Origin: Vanrija pseudolonga | Taxonomy: Eukaryota > Basidiomycota > Tremellomycetes > Trichosporonales > Trichosporonaceae | DNA: 64,000 bases | Direction: 5' to 3' | Assembly (NCBI RefSeq): GCF_020906515.1 | Contig: NC_085851.1 | Coordinates: 2,790,001 to 2,854,000 of the forward strand | Position numbers and translations under genes: made by a program | The notes under the pieces: generated by a model | Databases searched by the model: none | What the model was told of the DNA's origin: nothing | Seen by the model: the letters and a program-made list of their open reading frames with translations, nothing else | Shown here: one piece after another, positions 21,657 to 32,924 of the stretch | Position numbering within the stretch: the stretch's first letter is position 1 | Layout of the letters: each line of letters starts with the position of its first letter

Positions 21657-24054
21657 CTAGTCGACCCAGAACTTGGCCAGGGCGCCAGTAATGTGCTTGA
21701 CGCCAGAGCCGCTCTTGGTCTTGCGCGCACGGGCTTCGGGGACAACGGTTGCCTCGGATGTCGCACGACCAGCGGCGGAAGAGTCATTGGCCGACGACGC
21801 AGAGCCAGAGCCAGAGGCGCCAGAGCTCGTGTGCGACGCAGAGAGGTGGCTGGGACCGAGGGCCGTGCCGCTGTTGGAACGCGAGCCTAGCCGTCCAGTA
21901 TCAGCCGATCCAGAGTCCTTGCTGCCACTACTCGAGCCCATGCTGCGAATGGTGGCAGGTCTGCGCTCGTCGTGGAAGGAAACTGATCGCGAGTTGGGAA
22001 GGGTCGGCCTATTAGAGGAAGTTGGGGTAGGGAACACTTGAGAGTGCCGTAATGAACTAGGAGGAACAGAAGTGGAGGTGCGGGTTGGCCGTGTGTCTGG
22101 CGACCGCTGGTCGGGAGATGAAGGTGCAGAGTCGCTGCCGCCGTTGTTGTGCCGTCTTGGTGGGCGGCCGTCGGCAGAGAACTCCGAGTCGTCCCAGTAC
22201 ACGGATTGAGAGCGGGGGATATCGATGCGGCTGGGTTGACGAGTGTTGCTATTTCTTCTTGCTGTCATGGATGCGGGACGGCGATTTGAGTCACCGGTAT
22301 GCTGTTTTGTGAGGGGAGCTTGAAAGGAAGGTGGTTCGTAATCGGCGGAAGCCTGCGAGATTCGGTGGAGAGATGAACTAGAGCCCTTTCGACCGTCAGC
22401 CCTAATTGGTGGCGGAGGGGGCAGTGGCGCACCATACGGCGACCCGTAGGGGGTTCCGCCCGCGTACGGGGGGATGGGCGGGTGAGCAAAGTAGTCTTGC
22501 TGCGCAAATGTCGGCTGGGTGAACAGTTGGTCAGGAAGTCGAGTGTCGCGCATCAGGAGCTTTTGGAAGGCGAGGACCGTGTAGAAGGCCTCATTACCTG
22601 CGTTTCCGAGCGGCGCATGCGGGGCGACGGGGATCTGAAGGTGGTGGAGGAGCTGGCGGAGCGAGGCGAGGGGCTGGCGACGGTCACCAACGCCAGGGAC
22701 ACCCTGGCGCTGGGCCTGCTGGAGGAGCGCCAACTCGAGCTGCAGAACGTCGAGTTGCATAATGTTTGGCGCCAAGACTGAGCTTGCAGGTAGAGGGATC
22801 GGCTGCGGCTCGCCCACGGACAGCAGGATAAGTGTGTTGGCGTGCGCATCCGTCTCGTGCGAGGCGAGGCCTTGGATCGAGGCGCTGGGGGGAACGTGTC
22901 AGTCGCCAACTACGTGTGGCGTACACGACACTCACTCGACAATCCGCTCCACGCTCTTCTCGGCAATGAACTGACTCCTGCCAAAGCCAAAGGCGCGAGG
23001 ATAGCTAGGGCGCTCCGTGTTCGTACGCTACAAGGTCAGCGCCCTGCCCACCGACTGCGCGCTTACCTTGTCCACCCACTCCTCAATGACGTAGTGGGCC
23101 TTGCGATAGTTCTTGTCGGGGATCGGGGGCCAGACGTCCTGGGAATGAGTCAGCGCGCGGCCTATGACGATTGCAGTTTCACTCACAACCGCACGCAGAT
23201 TGGCGCATCGCAACGCAGCGAGGCCAACTTCAAGAATCAGGCCCTTGCCGCCTTGACCAGGCTTGGCCATGACAGTGCGTCCATGGCCGGGAATGAAGCC
23301 TTGAGGAGGACCTCCCTTCTCCCACCAGGTCGACTTGATGCAAGCCCACGAATAGCCCTGGCCATTGGTTCGAACACCTGCCGCCGCGGCACCGCCGTCA
23401 GTGTCTGGTGCTCCGGCGTGGAACAGGGCCGTGATGACAGCTGGCTCTCCAGTGCGAACCCTTGCCCGCAAGTGGAGGAGCTCAGCCGGGCTCATGGTAG
23501 TGGCCAGCTTCTTGTAGGACTGCAGGTCGGTAATGTGGACCGTGCGATGCAATGTGCGCGATCGTGCAGGCGCAGGTGACAGAGGCAGGAGCGATGGGGG
23601 CTCCTTGTCCAAAGTTTCACCAAAGCTGGGATGCGTCAACGAAATTGCGCGCTAGCTTTGCTGCGGGGCTGTGCTCACCGAGTCTTGATCATGCGCGCAA
23701 AGAGGGCAATCTGCTCTCGCTTCGCACCGATGTGTGCACGACCGGTGATGCTGTCGACGACGACTGGCGGAGTAAGCTGCGTTCGGCATTCCCCGCTGCC
23801 TGTCTCTCTCTCCAAAACATACCCATCGCATCCCAGCCGAAGCCGAGAAACTCGTTGTACGAGCGAAAGTAGCCACCCCAGGATGCGTCCCACCAGTCGA
23901 TGTTTTGTGCGTCAAAGTCTCCCCTGTAAAGTGTTAGCCGCTGCGGGCAGGACAAGGAGTGCAGGAGGCGGGCGGCTCACAGGTAGGCGGCGTAGATCGA
24001 GTGTAGGTCCACATCGTACTCGGCAGGGTTGCCGTAGCGTGTGTTGTCGCCCAT
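21657..24054 (-). CDS. Uncharacterised protein, Gfd2/YDR514C-like domain possible
   Basis: I do not recognise this gene with certainty. It starts MGDNTRYGNPAEYDVDLHS at 24054. Splicing through short introns gives YFRSYNEFLGFGWDAM, VVVDSITGRAHIGAKREQI and FGETLDKEPPSLLPL. The middle part (about 23000-23600) has TVHITDLQSYKKLATTMSP, WACIKSTWWEKGG, GLILEVGLAALRCANLRAV and HYVIEEWVDK, then AFGFGRSQFIAEKSVERI. The pattern of a residue pair, ILEVG and a late FGFGxS block recalls the RNase H-like C-terminal domain of Gfd2/YDR514C proteins, which would make it a nuclease-like fold; this is inference from a few motifs, and the usual catalytic Asp-Glu pair is not clear. The last 300 residues are Pro- then Ser-rich and probably disordered, ending GALAKFWVD. 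Confidence 0.72.
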
Positions 24055-24555
24055 TGCTATTGCTGGACGAGACTCGATGTGCTGGAAGAAGAAGAAGAGT
24101 GACGAATAAAGACGATCGTCGTGGGCTCGGGCACACCACTTTACCGCCCTGGTCGTGTTGCGGACACTAGGGTGATGGTAAATGCGAGTGGGTGGGTGGG
24201 ATGGTGTGAGCTCGAGCGAGGATCACGGAGCCAACACGCTGTCGTAGAGCGAGAGAGACAGATCCAAGGGGTTCCAGTCAAGGGGGTTAAAACGTTCCGG
24301 CGTGTCGTATCCTCGTGAATGCGACCCAACGAGCGTCCGTCCGTCGGAAGAGAGAGGGGTTGAAACTAGGCGTGGGGTGGGGTGGTGGGGATGTTGTGAG
24401 GGGTGAATGAACAGCCGCGGTCCGTTCAAGGTTGTCGCTGCTGTTGCAAGTGTCCAAGGAGGGAAGAGGGGGAGGGGGGAAGAGAGAGGGGGGAGGGGAA
24501 GAGAGAAACGACGCAATAGAGAACGACGACGACCGGAGGAGTGATGTGAGAGATG

Positions 24556-24577
24556 TGAGAGAGAGAGAGAGAGAGAG
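24556..24577 (+). repeat. (GA)n microsatellite
   Basis: Eleven GA units in a purine-rich stretch about 500 bp upstream of the ATG at 24054 (minus gene). Confidence 0.9.
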
Positions 24578-24770
24578 CGAGATGATGAGAATGAAAAGGA
24601 ATGAAACAAGGAAAAAGCTAGTAGAGGTGGCCTAAGCCGTGCGTCGTCGCCGTTCTAATTGAATGCACTTGGACGCGAGAGTTGTATAGTCGGGTCAAGA
24701 CAGTCGTTTGCGATGAAAGCGGCAATCAACAAGGAACGTGGTGGCGGAGAGGGCAGCAAGCAAACATCCA

Positions 24771-24811
24771 CCAGCCAGCAGCAGCCAGCAGCCAGCAGCC
24801 AGCCAGTCAGT
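24771..24811 (+). repeat. CCAG/CAGC tandem repeat
   Basis: Imperfect tandem copies of CCAGCAG and CCAG. Similar CCAG runs recur at about 24975-24992, 25225-25240, 25272-25288 and 54649-54680. Confidence 0.8.
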
Positions 24812-26255
24812 CACGAGTCTGCGACGTGGTTACATAGGGTTTTGGGTCTGGAATAAGCGGGCGAGGGCAGCGGCGGCGGCGACGGCGGCCAGGCGGCACA
24901 GCCAGGCAGCCAAGCAAGCCGAGCCGAGGCGGCGGCACGCGGTACGCTACGGTGCGGTCAGGATGCTGCGGGCACTCTGCCAGCCAGCCAGCAGCTGTTT
25001 TGCATCTCGAATGCAATGTCGCTATTGAAATGACGGCATCGAGCGCCGCCGCGGCACCGTGTTGCGTCGAGGAAAACCTTCAAAACGTGATGCACAGATG
25101 ATGTGTCTTGCATGTCTGATGCATGGGTCTGTGCAGCGAGCGAGGGGAGAGAGCGAGCGTCAGACAGACAGGCAATGCCATATGCCACGCCATGCCCCAC
25201 CCACCCACTACGAGACGCGGGCCAGCCAGGCAGCCAGCGTTCCCCCGCCCCTCCTGTTCCCCCCACTGCCCTGGCCAGCCAGCCAGGTTTGTATCTGTTA
25301 ACGGCATGCCCCGTACCAGAACCAGAACCAGCACAAAACACGACACGTCTGGTATTGTGCTGCACAAGGTTTTCGCGCGGGGCAACTTCCGAGGCGGATG
25401 CACCGGTGGTATAAGACACTTTCCACCGCCCCCTCCCCCGCCATGTTGATTGTCGATGGGAAACCCGGGGTAAGCAGTAGGTAGGGGGCTGGCATTGTTG
25501 TCGTCGTCGTCGTTGCAGATGTGACGGTGGCCGACACGCGCGCGCCCGCCAGCTGGGTGGTTGGTTGCCCACGCGCCCACGCACGCACGCCGCACGCCGC
25601 CCACCCCCGAGGCAAGCAGGCCCGAAATAGGGCCACTCGCCCAACCTGGCCAAAACGGCCCCTTGCGCCGTGAGAACGCACGAATCGCGGCCGCCGCCTC
25701 CGCATGAATGAATGGGATGCCGCCGCCGCTGCCGTGCCGTGCCGGCTGGCCGGCCGAGAGCCCCGCACGACACAGTGCATGCTTTGCTTTACTTGCTTGC
25801 TGCGAGCCCACATGACTTGCCTGTGCTTGCTTGTCCTGCTTCAAGTAGTGCACTTGGGCACCTGTCCCACATGCACTCGCGAGGCCTAATGATAGCTTCG
25901 TCATCCGCCGCGTTTCAGCGTGTGATGTCCTGAAACGGGGGGCAGGCAGGGCGGCAGCACTGCAGCACTGTGCAAAAGGGGCCTAGAGCCTGGGCCTAAC
26001 CAAGGCTGGGGTATCCAAATGCTGCTGCGGGCCTGGGTGAATGCATTCCAAAGAGTGTTTAGTATTCCAAGTGGCATGCCTAATACTTCTGGTCGGGTCC
26101 TCTTGGCAGAGTCGGACCTTCCGTCTACACCACGTCCGCGGCATGCAACGTATTATACATTCCAAAAGGATACTGTTGTAAATGCTTGTGCGGTCTCCCG
26201 ATATCGTCACTATTGCGTACAGTTGTCGCCCCAACCGGAAGTCATGAGTCAGCGG

Positions 26256-27396
26256 TTAGACTGAACCGCTCCGCTCCGTCTCGGTAGGTGGGGACGTCTC
26301 AACCGGCGCACTTGACTCGTGTGCGTGAAACGGCGGGACAGAGTTGTACATGATGGCCTGGATGATGCCGCCGACAGCCGGGCCGAACCACCAGATCCAG
26401 TGGTCTGTGGCGTTGTCAGCCGTGCCACTTTATTCTGTCTTGCTCTGCTCCTCCTCTCGGACACAACTTACACGAAAAGTCGCCCTGCGCAATCGCGTAC
26501 GCGAAGCAACGGCCAGGGTTCATCTGTGCGCCACCATAGCCGGGGATCATGCCGGAGCTTGCAAACGACACGAGGCCAAGTGACGCGCCGACGAGGAAGG
26601 GGCCAAACTTGGGGCCGGAGAGGACGGCCTGTCGAGGGTCAAGGCCGACGCCGTACGAGAGGAACAGGAGGGAGAAAGTGGACATGACCTCGTTGAGGTA
26701 GACGCGTCCAGCAGTCGTTGTGTGGTTGTCGAAGAAGCAGCCCCCGCCGCCGTGGTACGTCCTTGCCAGCTCCAGTCCCCACACACCGCGCAGGACACCG
26801 CCGGCGAGCGCGGCGCCAGCTATCTGGAAAATCATGTACAGGACGCCTTCGGGGCCAGTCAGCGTGATGCGCAAAGTCAAAGGGGTGCTGTGCTGTGCTC
26901 ACCTCGCGACACGGGGCAGATGCCACACAGGATGGTGGAGAACGTGATGACCGGGTTGATGTGCCCGCCCGACGCTGGCGCCGTCGCAAAGATGAACAGG
27001 CTGATGAGGAAAATGTTGGACACGCCAATGTACACGCCGATAAACTTTGTCTGGTAGGCGCTGAGCGTGCCCGCGATCTGGCCGGCAACAAAGACGAGCA
27101 TGAGGGACGCCATGCCTTCGACGACCTGCGATGTGGGTGTCAGTCGTGGCGTGCCACCTACGCTGCGGAGGGCTCTTCGTGTGACTCACAGCAGAGCGCC
27201 ACACTTCATGCTGTCCCCACCCTCCGAGAAGGTACTCGCGGCAGCGGTACCACGGCCTTGGGTCGTGCTTTTCGTTGCGCGCGCCGGGCGCAAAGGAGCC
27301 CGGGAAGCACGCGATGACGGGGTGTGAGCCGGTCGCCGACTTGAGGGTGATCTGGACTGGCGCGCCGTGCGATGTGGATTCGCTGAGTTTCGACAT
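26256..27396 (-). CDS. Aquaporin/aquaglyceroporin with variant NPA motifs
   Basis: Major intrinsic protein channel for water or small solutes. The start at 27396 gives MSKLSESTSHGAPVQITLKS and a cytosolic N-terminus with PWYRCREYLLGG. Membrane segments follow: MASLMLVFVAGQIAGTL, YIGVSNIFLISLFIFATA, GVLYMIFQIAGAALAGGVL, VMSTFSLLFLSYGVGL, FLVGASLGLVSFASSGM and WIWWFGPAVGGIIQAIMY. The two pore loops read SGGHINPVITF and GAQMNPGRCFAYA, so the classic Asn-Pro-Ala motifs are NPV and NPG here; the Arg after the second motif, part of the selectivity filter, is kept. At least three introns are present. The C-terminal tail after the last helix is short (ESSAPVETSPPTETERSGSV). Confidence 0.92.
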
Positions 27397-28498
27397 GGCG
27401 AGAGTGAGTGCTGTTGCGAGGGAGTGGTGTCGATAACGAGATGAGTGTTGCTGCTGTCCCGTGGTCGCCGGCCTTATAGCTTGCCATTCTATGTTTTGGA
27501 GCTCCAGTAGTGACGTCAAGTTTTTGGCCCAGGCCCGCCCAGCGCGGGACCCCACACGGCCGCGGTGGGAGTGCTTATCAACTCATCCCAGGTTTTTGCG
27601 GGCGTTGACTCGTCCAAGCAAACACACCTGTAAGCCGCCAAGACTTGCAGAGGAGCGTGGCGAGCGTGACGAGGCAGGCGAGGTAGCATGCATCGGCTGT
27701 GGGAGTGGCAGCCCAGGTGATCGCCGCATCGCGGGCCCGGCCAAAGTGCCGGATCGCTGCCACTGGTCCTGGCTGTGAGCGATTTCCTCGCCACCTCGCG
27801 GCCATGAGGCCGACACAGCCGTCAGCACGGCTTGGCGCTCGGCACGGCACCTATGTAGCTGCTGGCCGTGGCCGAGTGCGACGACGGCGTGCGTCGGAGT
27901 CCGGAGGAGCCTGAGGACCCGAGCCACCGGCCCGAGTGCCGCACGGTCGCTCGGCTTCATAGCCAGGGAGTAGCATCCACACCACGCGAGCGAGCGAGGC
28001 CTGCCTACCCTGCAGAGCCGCGATAGGCGAGGCAGTGCCTCTGATCGCTTTGACCACCACTATCGCACCGTTGCTTTCGACGCTGGTGGAGGGGTGGAGG
28101 CCAGTGCCGCGAGGTGGGCGCTTGGCCGGCGGTGGCGGTTATGTGGGCGAGTGGAGCATTTACCTACAGTGAGGGCCACCGGCGTTAGTCGTCGGAAGGT
28201 GGCCTATACATTCGGTCACGCCGGTAGCCGCCCCGCCATGACCTCGAACGTTGCTTTTGACAGCCGACGCGTATCGCGAGCGCCGTCTACGTGCCATACA
28301 CCAGCCTGCACAAGCGCGCATACACCTATCAGGTGATGCAGATGCAGACAGGCGCCTCCACAGGCCCCACGCACCTCGCCTAAATCTCGCGCGAGGCGAA
28401 TAGGATGCATCCCGGACGTCAGCTATAAAGTCCAACCAGGGCACTGATAGCCGGGGTTGTTGTCATCGGCACACCGCAGCAGCAACACCACCAGCACA
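27397..28498. other. 1.1 kb divergent promoter region
   Basis: Lies between the minus-strand aquaporin and a plus-strand gene. An ACGCGT hexamer sits at about 28265. No ORF in it shows a domain. Confidence 0.5.
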
Positions 28499-29416
28499 AT
28501 GACCACATCCGAAGGCAAGGTCTACGACAAGACCCACGGTGCGTGCGTACTCCCTGTTACAGCGCTGACGGCTAGAGAACAACATCAACCGCGAGCCCCA
28601 GAAGGGCCGGTACGACGTCAAGACGATCCGCGAGAGTGGGTGATGCTTGGGACGCCGCGCTGATGCAAGTCATCGAGCAGTCACACTTTGTCAACGTCGC
28701 GTTTGTCGACCTCGACGGGAACCCTGTGAGCTGAGCGGGCGCCCCTCCCAACAAACAACCGGCCACACGTCTAACGCTTTTCCCCAGCAATGCATCCCCA
28801 TGATCTCTGCCATCTTCGAGGACGCGAACGGCGACCTAACCGTCTACCTGCACGGGTACCACAAGGCGCGGCTCGTCAAGCTCCTGCCGCCCGAGAGCAG
28901 GGTGTGCATCACGGCGACGCTGCTCGACGGAATCGGCCTCGCGCTCTCCGCGTTCCACCACACGATGAACCACCGCTCGGCGGTGCTCCACGGCGTCGTG
29001 GAGGACTGGGACGAGACGACGCCCACCGCGGCCGAGGCGAAATGGGAGGCGGCGCGGCAGATCGTCAACGCCGTCGTGCCGGGCAGATGGGAGCACTGCC
29101 GCGAGCCGAACAAGGCCGAGATGACGACCACGGGGTTCTTGAAGATCCGCGTGTTGAGCGCTAGCGCCAAGGTGCGCTCTGGGCAGCCGGGCGAGGAGAG
29201 GAAGGATGTGGAGGATAAGGACCTCCTGGGGAAGACGTGGGCGGGCATCATCCCGAGTGAGTGGCGTGTGCAGGTGTCTGCAGGCTGATTGCGCCGCTGA
29301 CACACCCAGCCCGCCTCGCGTACGGCACGCCCCAGCCGTCAGACTTCAACGTCGCGCCCGTGCCGGAGCACATTAGCGCGTACCTCGCCGACAGCAGCGT
29401 CGCGCCGGGCAACTAG
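28499..29416 (+). CDS. Pyridoxamine 5'-phosphate oxidase-like flavin-binding protein
   Basis: Split-barrel FMN-binding protein (Pyridox_ox_2-like, flavin-nucleotide-binding family) of about 240 residues; substrate unknown. The N-terminus MTTSEGKVYDKTH is joined by short introns to ENNINREPQKGRYDVKTIRE, IIEQSHFVNVAFVDLDGNP and QCIPMISAIFEDANGDLTVY. Family signatures are LHGYHKARLVKLL, VCITATLLDGIGLALSAFHHTMNHRSAVLHG and the late GFLKIRVLSASAKVRSG. The last exon encodes RLAYGTPQPSDFN, a common end of the family. Four introns keep the frame, and the stop is TAG at 29414. Confidence 0.86.
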
Positions 29417-30248
29417 AGGAGGGTGGGGCATGTACATAGGTATGGATTGGTGTTCGGCATACACGGCGTCCGACATACGAGGCGGGGACACGAGGACGGA
29501 AACTCCGCGCGCGCTTGTCGGCGTCGCGGTGTCGAGACCCGGCTTGTCGGCCTCCAAGAGAGCGGCGGTGATCGGTATTCACTGACCCCGGCCCCGCTGA
29601 CTTTACTGACCACCTACGGACGGCGGTATGCGATGGGCTGATGCCGCTCCCGGCGTGGCCGTGAGGTGGCGCGTCTCGCCGACGACGGGCGACGATGTGT
29701 TCTGACGACCCGAGGCCGAGTCCGTGTCCCGCAAGGGTGGGCCACTAGCTCTGCTCGTCGGTGCTATCGTATGCTGGTGATGGGTTGTCAAAAGTTAGGG
29801 GTATGAGAAGAAAAACGGCCACGCGTCAGTACCACCCCCCCACCCCCGCCACACCGCTCACATCTTTCATCCTCATAACAACTCGCCGCCACACTCTAAC
29901 TACAAGATCATTGCTATGCTACAGTCGCGTCTAGGTGTGCGCATACAGATAGGGTCGTGAGAATCTGCGCGCCCAGCGCGAGACTCGGGTAGTCTGCTTC
30001 GTGTTCACAACAGGGGTGGGGGAATAGGCATATTTAGGCGTGATCATGATATGGCCGACACAGTGTGGTGTGGTGGGAGGGGCACATGTGTGTCGGCGGG
30101 AGACGTCTGGAGCGGTTTGAGAGAGAGAGAGAGTAGAACTATCGCATCGTAGTGGACAGCTTGATAATATGTATTCTTTCTTGTTTTTGCGTGTTTCCGG
30201 GGGCCGAGTATTCGAGCGGCCGGCCGCAGTCGCTTCGCTTCACCGTGT
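29417..30248. other. Convergent 3' intergenic region, 0.8 kb
   Basis: Between the stops of a plus and a minus gene. Contains ACGCGT at 29821-29826 and a (GA)n tract at 30119-30133. No gene seen. Confidence 0.5.
30119..30133 (+). repeat. (GA)n tract
   Basis: Seven and a half GA units, 116 bp past the stop codon (at 30249) of the minus-strand gene. Confidence 0.85.
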
Positions 30249-31061
30249 TCAGGTCGACTCCTCGGAGTCTTCGGGGGTCAGGACCACCATGTCGACAGTG
30301 ACCATGTTGAGGTTGTCTGCAGTAGAGTCAGCACGAGTGTGTGGCGACGACAACCAAGCGCCACTCACAGGCCACGTAGTCCTGGAGCCATTCCTTGTTC
30401 GGGTCGTCGAGGCCGATGTAGCGCCTGAATGAAACGTCAAGGTCGGTTCGGCTCCACCCGCCGCACACACGACATACCAAACCACTTGGAATGTAAGCGA
30501 CTGTCTCCATGCAACGGCTGTGGGCTTACTCTGCTCAATGACGGTCCCGTTCGGCTGGTAAACTGTCAGGTGGGTGTGACACGTCCATGCTCACCAGGTG
30601 GAAGTCGTAGTACTGCCAAGGGTCAGCTTGCGTGTGCAGTTGGAGGGAACGAGGCCATGACCGCCACACTTGCCTTGAAGTCGCTGGGAGAGTTAGTGAT
30701 CGCCCTGTGCAACGCTGTCAAACTCACTCAATAGGGCCTTGGCGCGACGGAGTGAACATGTGCAGCGTCGCTGCGCGGCGGCCCGGCTCGGGGAAGTACC
30801 ACACTGCGAGCAGGGTCAATCTTATCGTGGTCACACACACGCGCATGGGCCAACTCACTTCCGTCTACCCAAATACACTCGGCGTGCATACACGAGTGTA
30901 GGTGATACTGGCTACGAGCGGCGTTAGCAGTCCATGGCGAGGGCCTTGCTGCCCACAAGTCCAACCCCCCACACCCTGCCCCCCGCCTCCAACCCAACCC
31001 TCGTCTCACTCACCGGAAGTAGACGTCCCACCTCTCCTCAAGGTCTCCAATAACCGACATC
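30249..31061 (-). CDS. 123-aa uncharacterised protein in nine tiny exons
   Basis: I do not recognise the family. The frame only works with nine exons, minus strand: 31061-31015 (47 nt), 30911-30859 (53), 30803-30728 (76), 30683-30670 (14), 30612-30595 (18), 30562-30530 (33), 30484-30478 (7), 30424-30369 (56) and 30316-30249 (68). They sum to 372 nt, that is 123 residues plus stop, and every intron is GT-AG. The product starts MSVIGDLEERWDVYFRQYHL, contains a Cys/His cluster (HSCMHAEC), then WYFPEPGRRAATLHMF, LRLPPVYQPNGTVIEQ, WRYIGLDDPNKEWLQDYVA and ends acidic (LTPEDSEEST). No signal peptide or membrane segment is apparent. The protein-like conservation of composition, the exact frame bookkeeping and regular donor/acceptor sites make a real gene likely; function is unknown. 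Confidence 0.75.
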
Positions 31062-32906
31062 TGGTGGAGTCCAGTCAAGCGGTAGAGGGGAGTCAAGGAA
31101 TCACTAGGCGCGTGAGCGTCAAAAGACAAGCCGAGTGGCCGGCGGAGCGGTGACGGAGCGGTGATTCGAAGAAGAAAGAGGGCGACGCGGCGGCGAGTGA
31201 GAGAACTTGCAACCCAAAGTCGGAGAGGGGCTGCACTCTATCGTCGTGTGTCGAGGGTTATATCTCGTTGCGGGGCGAACTGGCGAGGCGCACACGACGG
31301 AACGAGGCTAACACGGTCGAGAACATTGCAATGTGCGCGGGGCGAACACGACAAGCAAATGCGGAGCGCATGGCTCGGCTCGCTGCGAAGGCGTTGGGGG
31401 CGAGTGTCGAGCGGGATTCACAACACGACTCACTGGTGACCGGTCATGGCGGAGTGGGCCCTTGACGCCAGGCGGGGCACTGGGCGCGGGCCGTCAGGCG
31501 GAGCTAGAGGGGGAAGGGAGGGCCGGGGAGGGGGAGCACAGCCCCTCGTGTGGGGGGTCGGCAGCGCGGCGCAGTGCGAGTTGATTGCTTGCTTGCTGCT
31601 TTGAGATGCCTGGTCTTGCTTGCTTCACACGGGCGGCGGGCGCGGGGGTCAGGGGGCGAGATAGAGGAGTTATGGCGGCGAAGAGCCAAGAAGTGTGATG
31701 TGTGTGTGGTGTTTTGCTTGTTGGCGTCGTCACAGGCGTCGTTGCGACCGCCGTCTTGGTCGTCGTCGCTCGCTCGGTCGCCGTTGGTCGCCCCAGGGAC
31801 GCTACGCCGCGGCGGGGTCTGGGACGTGTGTGTGTGTGTGTTCTTGTGGGTGGTTGTGGACTGTGAGTGCGAGTGTGAGTCAAGTTCTGGTGGCAATTGA
31901 TGTGTGTGTGCCCCCCGCTCGCCCGCCAGTGCGCCAGACAGTGCCCAGTGTATCGTGACTATTCTAGCCGTCTTTAAGACCTACCTACAAGCGCTGTCGT
32001 CGTGAGAAGAGCTTGGTTTCGGGCGTGGTGGTGGTGTGCTTTGCGGCGGCTCGCGCCTGCCTGGGCCCGCAATTCTAGACGAGGAGAAGTGCAACAGAGA
32101 GATGGTGTTAGCGGTGCGCCTCGTCGATGATATTGCCTGTGCCCAGCGGCGCAGAGGGCCATTGTATTGTGTCGTCGTCGTCGCTGCTGCTGCTGCTGCT
32201 CCGTCCCGTTCTAGTGGCAAAAAGTCGGTATGGATGAAAGCGGTAAAGATCGACCTTGACAACACCTGTAGCACGCAACAGCAGCAGCAGCACGAGCAGG
32301 ACAGCACCAGATTAAGCAGATTCGGCAGCAGCGGCAGCGGCAGCAGCACGAGGCATTGATGGCACTCGTCCTCGGCGTCTCGTTGGCACGGGGAATTCAT
32401 CCGCCGTTGTCGTCGTCGTATCCGAGGTGAGGGGGGCGTCGGAGCCTGGCAACCGCGCGAGAAGGAGGTGAATCGTGTGATCGCGTGTGGACTTCGGCGT
32501 ATGAGGGCAAAATGCGTCGCGCCGCGCCTCGCCTCGCCCCGCCCCCGCCACCCTCATCCCCTGGATCTGCGCCGCCTCGCTCGCTCGCACGCCTGCGCAG
32601 TGTAGCGCCAGAAGGCACAAACGCAGGCGCAATCGCCCGAGCGCCGATCGGGGCGTCGTTGAATGGCGCGAGAAGTCTTCTGCCGATCGGGCGCAGGCGC
32701 GGGGGCGCGGTTAGTGGCGAGATGAGACGCGTCGCGTGCGGTGTTGCGGTGGCGTGGCCTGGGCTAGGCTGTATTGAGCAGCAGCAGTAGCTGGCTGCTT
32801 CTGATGGTCAAAAGCATCAACATCAGCGTCGGAGAGTGCGCAGAAGCACATCATCTCAATGTGGGGTTCGGTGTTGACACGGCAGCGCAGAGGGAGGGCC
32901 GGGGGT

Positions 32907-32924
32907 GGGGGGGGGGGGGGGGGG
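32907..32924 (+). repeat. G18 homopolymer tract
   Basis: Eighteen consecutive G preceded by GGGGGT and followed by AGGAG; a strong candidate for G-quadruplex formation and for sequencing-length error. Confidence 0.85.

Larger units (their letters stand above)
24055..26255. other. 2.2 kb repeat-rich gap without a supported gene
   Basis: Lies between the start of one minus-strand gene and the stop of the next minus-strand gene. It holds a (GA)n tract, several CCAG/CAGC tandem runs (about 24770-24811, 24895-24920, 25225-25285) and GCC-rich stretches. Two overlapping ORFs of over 270 codons on the minus strand (about 24958-25904) have low-complexity composition in every frame and no domain. Confidence 0.6.

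Noticed and set aside
24958-25904. Two overlapping minus-strand ORFs of 271 and 274 codons
   Set aside because: They overlap in different frames, are rich in Arg, Gly and Ala, lack any domain and have no intron-like structure or promoter context; long ORFs arise by chance in GC-rich DNA.
30660-30685. GC-AG intron after the sequence encoding DDFK
   Set aside because: Using the GT four bases further on keeps all introns GT-AG and is the only choice that joins the next exon in the frame leading to YQPNGTVIEQ.
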